From positions 1-45,874 of the forward strand of contig DXEN01000014.1 of the NCBI GenBank assembly GCA_019114945.1: a stretch of DNA of 45,874 nt. The letters are read 5' to 3'. A model generated the notes under the pieces. The model had not been told where the DNA came from. It did not search any database and saw only the letters and a program-made list of their open reading frames with translations. The stretch comes from Candidatus Parabacteroides intestinigallinarum. GTDB taxonomy: Bacteria; Bacteroidota; Bacteroidia; Bacteroidales; Tannerellaceae. Position 1 is the stretch's first letter. Each line of letters starts with the position of its first letter. The position numbers and the translations under genes are program-made. This document shows positions 28,001 to 35,515 of the stretch, piece by piece.

Positions 28001-28060
28001 CGAAGATAACCATTTGCCTATATTTATACAATAAAGCGCCGGTGGATTCCGTTATATTCG
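28001..28060. promoter_or_regulatory. divergent promoter boxes, antitoxin-like ORF and porE-like gene
   Basis: The minus strand has TATCTTCG (28008-28001), with ATTG upstream at a 20-base spacer. The plus strand has TATATTCG (28053-28060), 25 bases before the ATG at 28086. Both are one base off the TAnnTTTG consensus. Confidence 0.45.
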
Positions 28061-28085
28061 CGTGCACACTATTTTCCGAAACGAG

Positions 28086-30062
28086 ATGAGCATACGTTTT
28101 ACCTATTATATCATCGGCCTCGTGGCCGCCACTTTCCTGTTCTCCTGCAAATCGGCGAAGTTGAGCGACGCCGAGGAGAAGCAACGCATCGGCGAGTACT
28201 TCGAGGCGGCGGCCATCTACCGCAAGGTCTACACGAAGACGCCGCCCAAGAAGCGCGACCTGCGCGGCTACATCGCCTTCCGCATGGCGGAGTGCAACCG
28301 CTTGATCAACAGCACGGCGAAGGCCACCAGCGCCTACATGAACGCCATCCGCTACGACTATCCGGACAGCATCGTTTACCTACGCCTCGCCCAGATGCAG
28401 CACAAGAGCGGCCGCTACGCCGAGGCTATCAAGAACTACGACATCTATATGGAGAACGACCCTTCCAGTTTCCTCGCTATCAACGGCATACAGGGCTGCG
28501 AGCTGGCGCCGGGATGGAAGGAGAACCCGACTCGCTACGAGGTGAAACGCATGGACAAGTTCAATTCCCGCCGGGGCGAGTTCGGCCCCATGCTGACGGG
28601 CGAGAACTATGACCAACTCTACTTCGCCTCCTCCCGCTCGAAGGACAAGGACGAGAAGGTGAGCGCCATCACGGGACAGAACAACAACAACCTCTACCTC
28701 GTGAAGCAGAACGAGAAGGGCGAGTGGCTCGCCCCCGAGGAGCTGGAGGACGAGGTGAACACGGAATACGATGAGGGAACGCCCTCTTTCTCGCCGGACG
28801 GGAATACGATGTATTACAGCTATTGCGCGCAAGACCCCGAAGGGCCGCGCACGGCGGAGATCTATATTTCCTCACGCAGCAGCGCCAAGTGGGGCAAGGG
28901 CACCCGGGCGATGATCGTGAAGGACTCCGTGACCGCCTTGGGGCATCCCTCCATCTCGCCGGATGGCAAGTACCTCTACTTCGTCTCCGATGCCGTAGGG
29001 GGCTTCGGCGGGAAAGACCTCTTCCGGGCACGCGTGGCGGGCAGCGATTTCGGGCCGATGGAGAACCTGGGCGAGGATATCAACACGCCGGGCGACGAGA
29101 TGTTCCCGTACGTCCGGGATTCGGTGACGCTTTACTTCGCTTCCAACGGGCATCCCGGCATGGGCGGCCTCGATCTTTTCAAGGCGACGCAGGACAGCAC
29201 CGGCCGGTGGCACGTGGAGAACATGGGCGCGCCCATCAACTCCATGGCGGACGACTTCGGCATCACCTTCGCCGGCAAGGCGGAGCGGGGATTCTTCAGC
29301 TCCAACCGCAACGACGCCCGCGGCTACGACCATCTGTATTCTTTCGAGCTACCGACCATCACCATCCTCATCGAGGGCATCGTGAGCGACGTGGACGAGT
29401 ATCCTATCGAGGACGCCACCATCCGCATCGTCGGGAGGGACGGGCTGAACGTGAAGGTGCCGGTGAAGAAAGACGGAACGTACCAGGTGGAACTGGAACG
29501 CGACATCCGCTACGTGATGATGGCGAGCGCCCGCGGCTATCTGAACCAGAATTTTGAGCTAAAGACCGGCCCGGAGGAGAAGAATGAGACCTACATCGTG
29601 GATTTCTTCCTCTCACCTATCAGCAAGCCGGTCGTTATCGAGAACATCTTCTATGATTTCGACAAAGCGACACTCCGCCCCGAATCGAAAGAGGCGTTAG
29701 ACGAGATGATCAAGGTTCTGAACGATAACCCGAACGTGACAATCGAGCTGGGCGCGCATACCGACCGGAAGGGAACGGACCAATACAACGAGCGATTGGC
29801 GCAACGCCGGGCGCAATCGGTGGTGGATTACCTGATAGCCGGTGGCATCGCGGCGGATCGCTTAGAGGCGAAAGGCTACGGCGAGAGCGTCCCGAAAACC
29901 ATCAACAAAAAGATGGCGCGCGAGTTCGACTTCTTGAAGGAGGGCGACGTGCTGACGGAGGAGTTCATCCTCAACCTTACCCCCGAGCAGCAAGAGATAG
30001 CCGACCAAATCAACCGCCGGACGGAGTTCAAGGTACTACGGACAAATTACAATTTATTCTAA
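28086..30062 (+). CDS. porE: PorE-like type IX secretion lipoprotein (TPR, PD40 propeller, OmpA domain)
   Basis: This 658-residue protein has a signal peptide and lipobox (LFSCKS). TPR helices follow (about 20-140: YLRLAQMQHKSGRYAEAIKNYD). A PD40/WD40-type propeller comes next (TPSFSPDGNTMYYSY, HPSISPDGKYLYFVSDA). A carboxypeptidase-regulatory beta domain starts near 435 (EGIVSDVDEYPIEDATI). A C-terminal OmpA-like peptidoglycan-binding domain has NIFYDFDKATLRPES and GAHTDRKGTDQYNERLAQRR. This order matches PorE of Porphyromonas gingivalis, a periplasmic part of the type IX machinery. The GTG at 28062 only prefixes eight residues before the signal peptide. Confidence 0.88.
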   Translation: MSIRFTYYIIGLVAATFLFSCKSAKLSDAEEKQRIGEYFEAAAIYRKVYTKTPPKKRDLRGYIAFRMAECNRLINSTAKATSAYMNAIRYDYPDSIVYLRLAQMQHKSGRYAEAIKNYDIYMENDPSSFLAINGIQGCELAPGWKENPTRYEVKRMDKFNSRRGEFGPMLTGENYDQLYFASSRSKDKDEKVSAITGQNNNNLYLVKQNEKGEWLAPEELEDEVNTEYDEGTPSFSPDGNTMYYSYCAQDPEGPRTAEIYISSRSSAKWGKGTRAMIVKDSVTALGHPSISPDGKYLYFVSDAVGGFGGKDLFRARVAGSDFGPMENLGEDINTPGDEMFPYVRDSVTLYFASNGHPGMGGLDLFKATQDSTGRWHVENMGAPINSMADDFGITFAGKAERGFFSSNRNDARGYDHLYSFELPTITILIEGIVSDVDEYPIEDATIRIVGRDGLNVKVPVKKDGTYQVELERDIRYVMMASARGYLNQNFELKTGPEEKNETYIVDFFLSPISKPVVIENIFYDFDKATLRPESKEALDEMIKVLNDNPNVTIELGAHTDRKGTDQYNERLAQRRAQSVVDYLIAGGIAADRLEAKGYGESVPKTINKKMAREFDFLKEGDVLTEEFILNLTPEQQEIADQINRRTEFKVLRTNYNLF

Positions 30063-30090
30063 ACGCGGTCAATCCGCCTCGAACAATCGC

Positions 30091-30873
30091 CTAAAAGTCG
30101 AACGTCAGGCTCGCGGGCGTATTGTCCGAGACGAGAATCGTATATTCCTCCGTCAAGGAAACGCCGTTTTTCACCCGCTCCACCGTGACGACGTTCTCCT
30201 CATTCAAGGCGAACGGAATCGAGAACGTACGCTCCTCCCCCGAATAATAGCCGTCGGAGCGCAACTCATAGTCCTTGTCGGCGCAAGCCGTGCCCAAGCC
30301 ATACGGCAGCGTGTTCGTGAGCCGGAAATAGTCGCCGTACGCCTCCGGAACGAATCCGCGCAACGTCACTTGAATCATCCGCTTCCGGGGCACGTATACA
30401 TCGTACGTATACGTCGATGCCTTCTCCGCCGGAATATAACTAAAACCGACAATCGTCCTCAAGTCGCCTTCCGTATCGCCCGGCACGTCGTACATATCGC
30501 CCGGCAAGATATACACCTCCGGATTCAGGTTCCTCAAATCGAACGCCAAGTGATACGATTTAGAAAGACCCTCCTCCTCCGTCGTCTCGTCGTCCTTTAC
30601 CAGGAAATGCAACCGGTACGCACCCTTCTTATCCGTCTTGACCTCCGCTTTGTGGCGGACGTTCGGCAATTGTAGCCATCGCTGCTCTTCATAATCCACC
30701 CTCACCACGACATCGGCGAGCGGCTCTCCATTCGTACTCCGTACCTCCCCCGTAATGACGGTGCTCTCCGCGGTCTCCTCCGCCGCGAAATCCCATTCCT
30801 CCTTGTCGCAGCCTGTCCATGCCATCAGGCATAGCGACAAACAAAGGTTTTTGCAAAAATCCTTCACTCTCAT
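30091..30873 (-). CDS. lipoprotein with carboxypeptidase-like regulatory domain
   Basis: This 260-residue protein has a signal peptide and lipobox (WTGC, Cys about residue 22). A carboxypeptidase-D-type beta sandwich follows (TVITGEVRSTNGEPLADVVV, then a GAYRLHF strand). The remainder is beta-rich and shows no family I recognise. A strong ribosome binding site (AAGGAGGG) precedes the ATG. It converges on the porE-like gene with 28 bases between stops and is on the same strand as galM downstream. Outer-membrane attachment is inferred. Confidence 0.75.
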   Translation of the reverse strand: MRVKDFCKNLCLSLCLMAWTGCDKEEWDFAAEETAESTVITGEVRSTNGEPLADVVVRVDYEEQRWLQLPNVRHKAEVKTDKKGAYRLHFLVKDDETTEEEGLSKSYHLAFDLRNLNPEVYILPGDMYDVPGDTEGDLRTIVGFSYIPAEKASTYTYDVYVPRKRMIQVTLRGFVPEAYGDYFRLTNTLPYGLGTACADKDYELRSDGYYSGEERTFSIPFALNEENVVTVERVKNGVSLTEEYTILVSDNTPASLTFDF

Positions 30874-30910
30874 CTGTCTCCCTCCTTATTTTCTTTATGG
30901 ACAAAGACGA

Positions 30911-30947
30911 GAAGAGGCCGCGTAACGTTGCATTACACGACCTCTTC
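30911..30947 (-). terminator. terminator after galM
   Basis: On the minus strand a 15-bp stem (30947-30933 with 30925-30911) forms with two G-U pairs, around a 7-base loop. The T run after it is weak. It lies 19 bases after the galM stop. Confidence 0.6.
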
Positions 30948-30965
30948 CTACTGAATTATTTCTCC

Positions 30966-32114
30966 TTACTGCACGGAGAACTTATAGATGCACTCGCTCT
31001 TATACGTCTCGCCCGGCTTCAAGACTACGCTTGGGAACGAGGGTTGGTTCGGGCTGTCCGGATAGTGTTGCGTCTCCAGGCACAAGGCGCCGCGATGCGG
31101 ATACACGATGCCCAACTTGCCCTTATCGCCGTCCTTGCTCATCGAGTTGCCGGCATAGAACTGGATACCCGGCTCGTTCGTGTAGACCTCCATGACGATA
31201 CCGCTCGTCGGAGCGACCACCTTCGCCGCTACCTTCGTGATGTCGCCGCCATTGTTCAGCACCCAGTTGTGATCGTAGCCGCCGCCGTATGTCAACTGCG
31301 TGAACGCGTCGTCGATATGGTCGCCCACGGTAATCAGCTGGCGCAAGTCCATCGGCGTGCCTTCCACCGGCTCGATACCCGTAGGAATCAGCGTGGAATC
31401 CACGGCCACGTACGTATCAGCGTCGATCATGATCTGGTGATCCATGATGCGCGAGCCGGGAATGCCGGAAAGGTTGAAATAACTGTGGTTCGTCAGGTTC
31501 ACCACCGTAGCCTTGTCCGTGGTCGCCTCGTAGCGGATGTCCACGGCGTTGTCGTCCGTCAACTTATACGTTACCTTTACGTTCAGGTTGCCGGGGAAGC
31601 CCGCCTCTCCGTCTTTCGAGAGGTAGGTCAGCTCCAACGTCTGGTCGTCTACCTGCTTGGCGTCCCACACCACGGCGTGATAGCCCTTCGGACCGCCATG
31701 CAAGCAATGTCCGTTATTATTCTGGGGCAATTGATACTCGGTCCCGTCGAGCGAGAATTTCCCGTTCGCGATACGGTTGCCATACCGGCCGATCAATCCG
31801 CCGTAATTGTTATCCGGATAAGCCACGTACTGGGCGATATTATCGTAGCCCAACACCACGTCCGTCAGCTTGCCATTCTTATCCGGCACCATCACCGACA
31901 CTAAGCGTCCGCCCCAGTTGGTCACGCAGGCCTCGGCGCCTTTCTGGTTTTTCAACACATACAAGGCGGTAGGCTTGCCATCCACCTCCGACACGAAATC
32001 AGACTTCCTCAAGCCCGAGAGCGTTGTCTCCTCTGTTGTCTCACTTGTTCCTGTCTTTCCGCCACAAGCGGCCAGCAGGCACATCGCCATAACAGCTACA
32101 AAAAGTTTCTTCAT
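30966..32114 (-). CDS. galM: aldose 1-epimerase, lipoprotein form
   Basis: This 382-residue protein interconverts alpha and beta anomers of sugars such as galactose. A signal peptide and lipobox (LLAACGG) put it at the envelope, unlike cytoplasmic E. coli GalM; this exported form is usual in Bacteroides. Catalytic segments are NNNGHCLHGGPKGYH (His), TNHSYFNLSG (His) and the late base in TNEPGIQFYAGN (Glu). The ATG at 32114 is used because a -7 box at 32174-32167 would start transcription after the upstream ATG at 32213. It follows the GH2 gene, 118 bases apart on the same strand, and the two may act on the same released sugar. Confidence 0.93.
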   Translation of the reverse strand: MKKLFVAVMAMCLLAACGGKTGTSETTEETTLSGLRKSDFVSEVDGKPTALYVLKNQKGAEACVTNWGGRLVSVMVPDKNGKLTDVVLGYDNIAQYVAYPDNNYGGLIGRYGNRIANGKFSLDGTEYQLPQNNNGHCLHGGPKGYHAVVWDAKQVDDQTLELTYLSKDGEAGFPGNLNVKVTYKLTDDNAVDIRYEATTDKATVVNLTNHSYFNLSGIPGSRIMDHQIMIDADTYVAVDSTLIPTGIEPVEGTPMDLRQLITVGDHIDDAFTQLTYGGGYDHNWVLNNGGDITKVAAKVVAPTSGIVMEVYTNEPGIQFYAGNSMSKDGDKGKLGIVYPHRGALCLETQHYPDSPNQPSFPSVVLKPGETYKSECIYKFSVQ

Positions 32115-32166
32115 CTTTCTTATCTTATTAAAACCTGTAAAATCTCTCTCTTTTAGAAAGCGGGAG

Positions 32167-32174
32167 CAAAGATA
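32167..32174 (-). promoter_or_regulatory. -7 promoter box for galM
   Basis: The minus strand reads TATCTTTG, an exact TAnnTTTG match, 52 bases before the galM ATG. A TTGG lies 22 bases further upstream as a loose -33 element. Confidence 0.6.
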
Positions 32175-32232
32175 CGCACTATTCGCGAGCTCTATCCCAA
32201 GCCCCCGCCACATTTTTATCGCGCGATATGCC

Positions 32233-34047
32233 TTATTCGGATAATGATTGTATTACCTCCTGGTTAATCCGGCGTATTTCCGCCTCATTAATCTTGATAA
32301 CCTTTCGGTCATACGTCATCAACCCGTTTACCTCGCCCTCCACATCCGTGGTCTGCGTATACACCGCGGCGGAGAAGCCCTTCGGTATCAAATCCTTCAG
32401 CTCGCGGGCGTATCTCACGTACTCGGCTGTCACCTCGTCGCTATTCTTGAACTGCACATAGCCCCAGTTACGTTTGTTCCACCACAAATGGTCTTGCACC
32501 GCCAAGCCGATACCGCCATACTCGCCCAAGGCGTTCACGCGGGCCGGGTCGAACAGGAACATCCGCGGGTTCGGATAGTTATGCAGGTCTAAGATATCGC
32601 CGCAAGCGCGGAAATTACCGCCACTGGCCGGATTGACCAACCGGGAGGGGTCGTAGGCCTTTGTCCACTCGGCCGCTTTCTCGGTATCGAACTGTCCCCA
32701 AGCCTCGTTGAACGGTACCCACACCACTACGCAAGGATTCGAGATGCAAAGGTCCATAATCTCCTTCCATTCTTGGTAGAAATTGTCGATAGAGGCTTGC
32801 GTGCGCTCCTTGTCCGTACCGCCGTTGTAGGTATGGGGCGCCCACTGGTTGCCCATATCGCCGCTCGGCATATCTTGCCAAACCAGCATTCCCTCCTTAT
32901 CGCAGTGATAATACCAACGCGCCGGCTCTACCTTTACGTGCTTGCGAATCATATTGAAACCCCACTCCTTTGTCTTCACGATGTCGAAGCGCAACGCCTC
33001 GTCGGTGGGCGCTGTATAGAGTCCGTCGGGCCACCACCCTTGGTCCAATGGGCCGTACTGGAAAAGGGGCTTGTTGTTCAAGTACATCCGCACGATGCCA
33101 TTCGCATCGCGCTCGGCCGATATCTTCCGGAAGGCGGTGTACGATTTCACCTCGTCCACCTTCTTGCCGTCCTTTAGCAGGCTCACCTTCATATCATACA
33201 AATAAGGATTGGAAGGCTCCCACAACGTGGGCGACGATACGGCCAGCCGCAGTTCCTTCCCCTCGATGCCCTTGGCGGAGGCGACCACCTTCCCTTTGTC
33301 CAACAAGCTCACCTCCACGATGTCCGAGGCGGGCGAGGCCGTGCAGGCGCCAACCGTGACGTTCAGCACGCCCGTGTCGATATCCGGTATCGCCTTGATG
33401 GAGGTGATGTGCGAAGCCGCCACCGGCTCCAGCCAAACGGTCTGCCAGATGCCCGTCACCGGCGTGTACCAGATGCCCTCCGGCTCGGCCACCTGCTTAC
33501 CGCGGGGCTGGTAGCCCTTATCCGTAGGGTCCCACACGCGCACCACCAGCTTGTGCGTGCTCTTCCCTTTCAAGAAAGGAGTTATGTTTAACGAGAATGG
33601 CGTATATCCGCCCTTGTGCGAGCCTATCAGGATATCGTTCACGAACACGTCCGCCTGCCAATCCACGGCGCCGAAGTTCAGCATCACATCCTTGCCTTTC
33701 CAGGCGGAAGGGACCGTGAAGGAGCGTTTATACCACAACTCGTTCTTCTCGCCTACCTCTTTCCCCACGCCGGACAAGGACGACTCCACGGCGAAAGGTA
33801 CCAATATCTTCCCATCGAACCGCTCCGGCTCGGCCGCGCCTTTGGGCGCTATGGCATACTCCCACTCGCCATTTAAGTTTTGCCAATCCGCGCGCTCCAT
33901 GCCTGGACGCGGATATTCGGGCAATACGTTCCGGGGATCCAGTTTCTCCGCCCATTCCGTCTTGATTTTATCGCCAACGGGCTTCCATTGCGCGCTCGCG
34001 CTTCCGATCAAGGCGAAAGCACATACCGCTAAAATCAATTTTCTCAT
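32233..34047 (-). CDS. glycoside hydrolase family 2 enzyme
   Basis: This 604-residue exported protein has a signal peptide (residues 1-19, ending SASA). The domain order is typical of GH2: a jelly-roll sugar-binding domain (WQADVFVNDILIGSHKGGY), an immunoglobulin-like domain, then a TIM barrel. The acid/base Glu is in VWVPFNEAWGQFD, and the likely nucleophile Glu is in NALGEYGG. Members are beta-galactosidases, glucuronidases or mannosidases; the substrate cannot be read here. It has a good promoter upstream and is followed by galM. Confidence 0.93.
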   Translation of the reverse strand: MRKLILAVCAFALIGSASAQWKPVGDKIKTEWAEKLDPRNVLPEYPRPGMERADWQNLNGEWEYAIAPKGAAEPERFDGKILVPFAVESSLSGVGKEVGEKNELWYKRSFTVPSAWKGKDVMLNFGAVDWQADVFVNDILIGSHKGGYTPFSLNITPFLKGKSTHKLVVRVWDPTDKGYQPRGKQVAEPEGIWYTPVTGIWQTVWLEPVAASHITSIKAIPDIDTGVLNVTVGACTASPASDIVEVSLLDKGKVVASAKGIEGKELRLAVSSPTLWEPSNPYLYDMKVSLLKDGKKVDEVKSYTAFRKISAERDANGIVRMYLNNKPLFQYGPLDQGWWPDGLYTAPTDEALRFDIVKTKEWGFNMIRKHVKVEPARWYYHCDKEGMLVWQDMPSGDMGNQWAPHTYNGGTDKERTQASIDNFYQEWKEIMDLCISNPCVVVWVPFNEAWGQFDTEKAAEWTKAYDPSRLVNPASGGNFRACGDILDLHNYPNPRMFLFDPARVNALGEYGGIGLAVQDHLWWNKRNWGYVQFKNSDEVTAEYVRYARELKDLIPKGFSAAVYTQTTDVEGEVNGLMTYDRKVIKINEAEIRRINQEVIQSLSE

Positions 34048-34091
34048 GATACGATTGTTTTAAATATAGATTGAATACATTTTTACGCGGA

Positions 34092-34121
34092 CAAATTTAC
34101 ATAGAAAGTTTGAACGACAAA
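34092..34121 (-). promoter_or_regulatory. complete Bacteroidetes promoter for the GH2 gene
   Basis: On the minus strand TTTG (34121-34118) and TAAATTTG (34099-34092) are separated by 18 bases, a near-consensus -33/-7 pair. It lies 45 bases upstream of the GH2 ATG and is the best promoter in the window. Confidence 0.75.
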
Positions 34122-34163
34122 AGAAAGGGATGCTAATAGATTTACGATACACATAGAAGAGAT

Positions 34164-34949
34164 ATGAGACAACACGATTACACGAGGACACATGAGAGGA
34201 AAACGCTGTTCGGACTGCTCGATTACAGGATTGGGCGCTTCCGGAAACAAGGGAAAGAGAAAACGGCGGAGAACTACGCGACCGCGCTAAGGAACTTCCG
34301 CCTGTTCCGAAAAGGGAAAGACATCCTTCTGCGCGACTTGTCGGCCCACGTAATGATGGACTTCCAGGCCTATCTGCTCGACAAGGGGCTGCGACGGAAC
34401 ACGGTATCGCTTTATATGCGGCAACTCCGGGCGGCGTACAACTACGCGCTGGACGCGGGCATCATCACGGTCGACCGGACCCCTTTCCGGAATGTGTTCA
34501 CCGGCGTGGAGAAGACCCGGAAACGAGCCTTGAAAGCTAACGTCGTACGGAAACTAATCCGCTACGACCCGGACGAGGACAAGAACCTGGAGTTCGCCCG
34601 CGATATGTTCCTATTCAGCATCTTCATGCAAGGGATGTCATTCGTCGACATCGCCCATCTGACCCAGGAGCAAATACGCGACGGCAAACTCACCTACCGC
34701 CGGAAGAAAACGGGCAAAAGCCTTACCATCGTCATACCGCCTTGCGCGCAAGCCATCATCGACACGTACCGGGTAAAGCATCCGGACTGCCCCTATCTCT
34801 TCCCGATTCTCTTCGACCCCGAGAAAGGGAAGGAACGGAAATTCGCCAGCGCCCTGCGGACGTACAACAACCGCTTGCGGCGGATTTCCGAGGCGCTGAA
34901 GCTCGATACACCGCTCAGCTCTTACGTGGCGCGCCACAAATGGGTATAG
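34164..34949 (+). CDS. tyrosine recombinase, 3'-truncated
   Basis: The 261-residue product has a normal N-terminal SAM-like domain (KTAENYATALRNFRLFRKGK, GLRRNTVSLYMRQLRAAYNY) and the start of the catalytic domain. It stops at SSYVARHKWV. Intact relatives continue with ATL..., a glycine-histidine segment and the catalytic tyrosine, so about 45 residues are missing and the product should be inactive. At the first catalytic arginine position this copy has Gln (FMQGMSFVDIAHL); I am less certain that this alone matters. The reading frame ends where the ICE-type sequence begins, so the insertion or a deletion probably removed the 3' end. Confidence 0.85.
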   Translation: MRQHDYTRTHERKTLFGLLDYRIGRFRKQGKEKTAENYATALRNFRLFRKGKDILLRDLSAHVMMDFQAYLLDKGLRRNTVSLYMRQLRAAYNYALDAGIITVDRTPFRNVFTGVEKTRKRALKANVVRKLIRYDPDEDKNLEFARDMFLFSIFMQGMSFVDIAHLTQEQIRDGKLTYRRKKTGKSLTIVIPPCAQAIIDTYRVKHPDCPYLFPILFDPEKGKERKFASALRTYNNRLRRISEALKLDTPLSSYVARHKWV

Positions 34950-35030
34950 CTTAAATTTGAGAACATATCTCATTGAAACACTGCAATATAACAAGAATAA
35001 CAAAAACAAGGATAACAAACAGGTAACATT

Positions 35031-35204
35031 TTGATTGAAAAAAATGTCTTACCAAGAGCAAGGAAGCCTGCCTATCAAGTGTACAAAGATAATGGCTTCA
35101 ACTTGATTTTTTGCCTTCCAAAAGAAAAAGTTTTAGCTGTTGATGGTGAGGTTTCCGTGGGGGTATCGGAAGTCCTTGTTGGCCGATTGACTAAGATTCT
35201 CTAA
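35031..35204 (+). CDS. candidate small protein at the ICE end, TTG start
   Basis: An open frame of 57 residues reads IEKNVLPRARKPAYQVYKDN, then NLIFCLPKEKVLAVDGEVSV and ends VLVGRLTKIL before TAA. Its residue composition looks like a real protein, but no ATG opens it. I propose the TTG at 35031, with AGGTAA nine bases ahead as a weak ribosome binding site. It lies between the truncated recombinase and the palindrome cluster. No family is recognised. It could instead be a decayed 3' fragment of a longer gene. Confidence 0.4.
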   Translation: MIEKNVLPRARKPAYQVYKDNGFNLIFCLPKEKVLAVDGEVSVGVSEVLVGRLTKIL

Positions 35205-35241
35205 CCATGCTTGATTACGCAAGCTGAAGTTAAAAAAGTAA

Positions 35242-35464
35242 GTTTAGAGTATTCTTGTATATGTACTACAAGGAACAGAGTAAACCTCTTGCTGCATTAC
35301 TTCTACGATGAACAGCAGTCCTAATAAATAGGTTTAATCACATCTTGTATATATAGTACAAGGACTGAGTCAAACTTGTTGGTGTTGTATTGCCTCTTTA
35401 AATCAGTTTAAAAGGATAGGCTTTGTTGGAGTCTTGTATATATAGTACAAGGAATGGACTAAAC
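35242..35464. repeat. three evenly spaced 44-bp interrupted palindromes
   Basis: The copies are at 35242-35285, 35332-35375 and 35421-35464. The core is CTTGTATATATAGTACAAG (first copy TATGTAC in the middle). Each core is flanked by GTTTA seven bases to the left and TAAAC eight bases to the right (CTTTG and CAAAC variants). Spacing is 90 then 89 bases, with unrelated sequence between. The trio lies just inside the ICE end and next to the umuC 3' end. It may be a binding array for an integrase, excisionase or repressor. It is not CRISPR-like. Confidence 0.75.
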
Positions 35465-35485
35465 CACTTTGCCTGTTGCACCAGC

Positions 35486-35504
35486 CTTTCTTTTTTGGAA
35501 GGCA
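35486..35504. repeat. 19-bp repeat flanking umuDC, left copy
   Basis: CTTTCTTTTTTGGAAGGCA is identical to the copy at 37718-37736 and in the same orientation. A near-copy in opposite orientation lies at 35112-35130. It lies 12 bases past the umuC stop. Confidence 0.75.
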
Positions 35505-35515
35505 AAACCTATTGC

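Noticed and set aside
28013-28184. Longer start for the antitoxin-like ORF (up to 28184)
   Set aside because: It would overlap the porE-like gene start and its promoter, and the extra residues are unlike the conserved core.
35242-35464. CRISPR-like array of three repeats
   Set aside because: Repeats are palindromes with diverged outer arms, intervals of about 45 bases are not spacer-like in number, and no cas gene is nearby. A binding-site array is the simpler reading.
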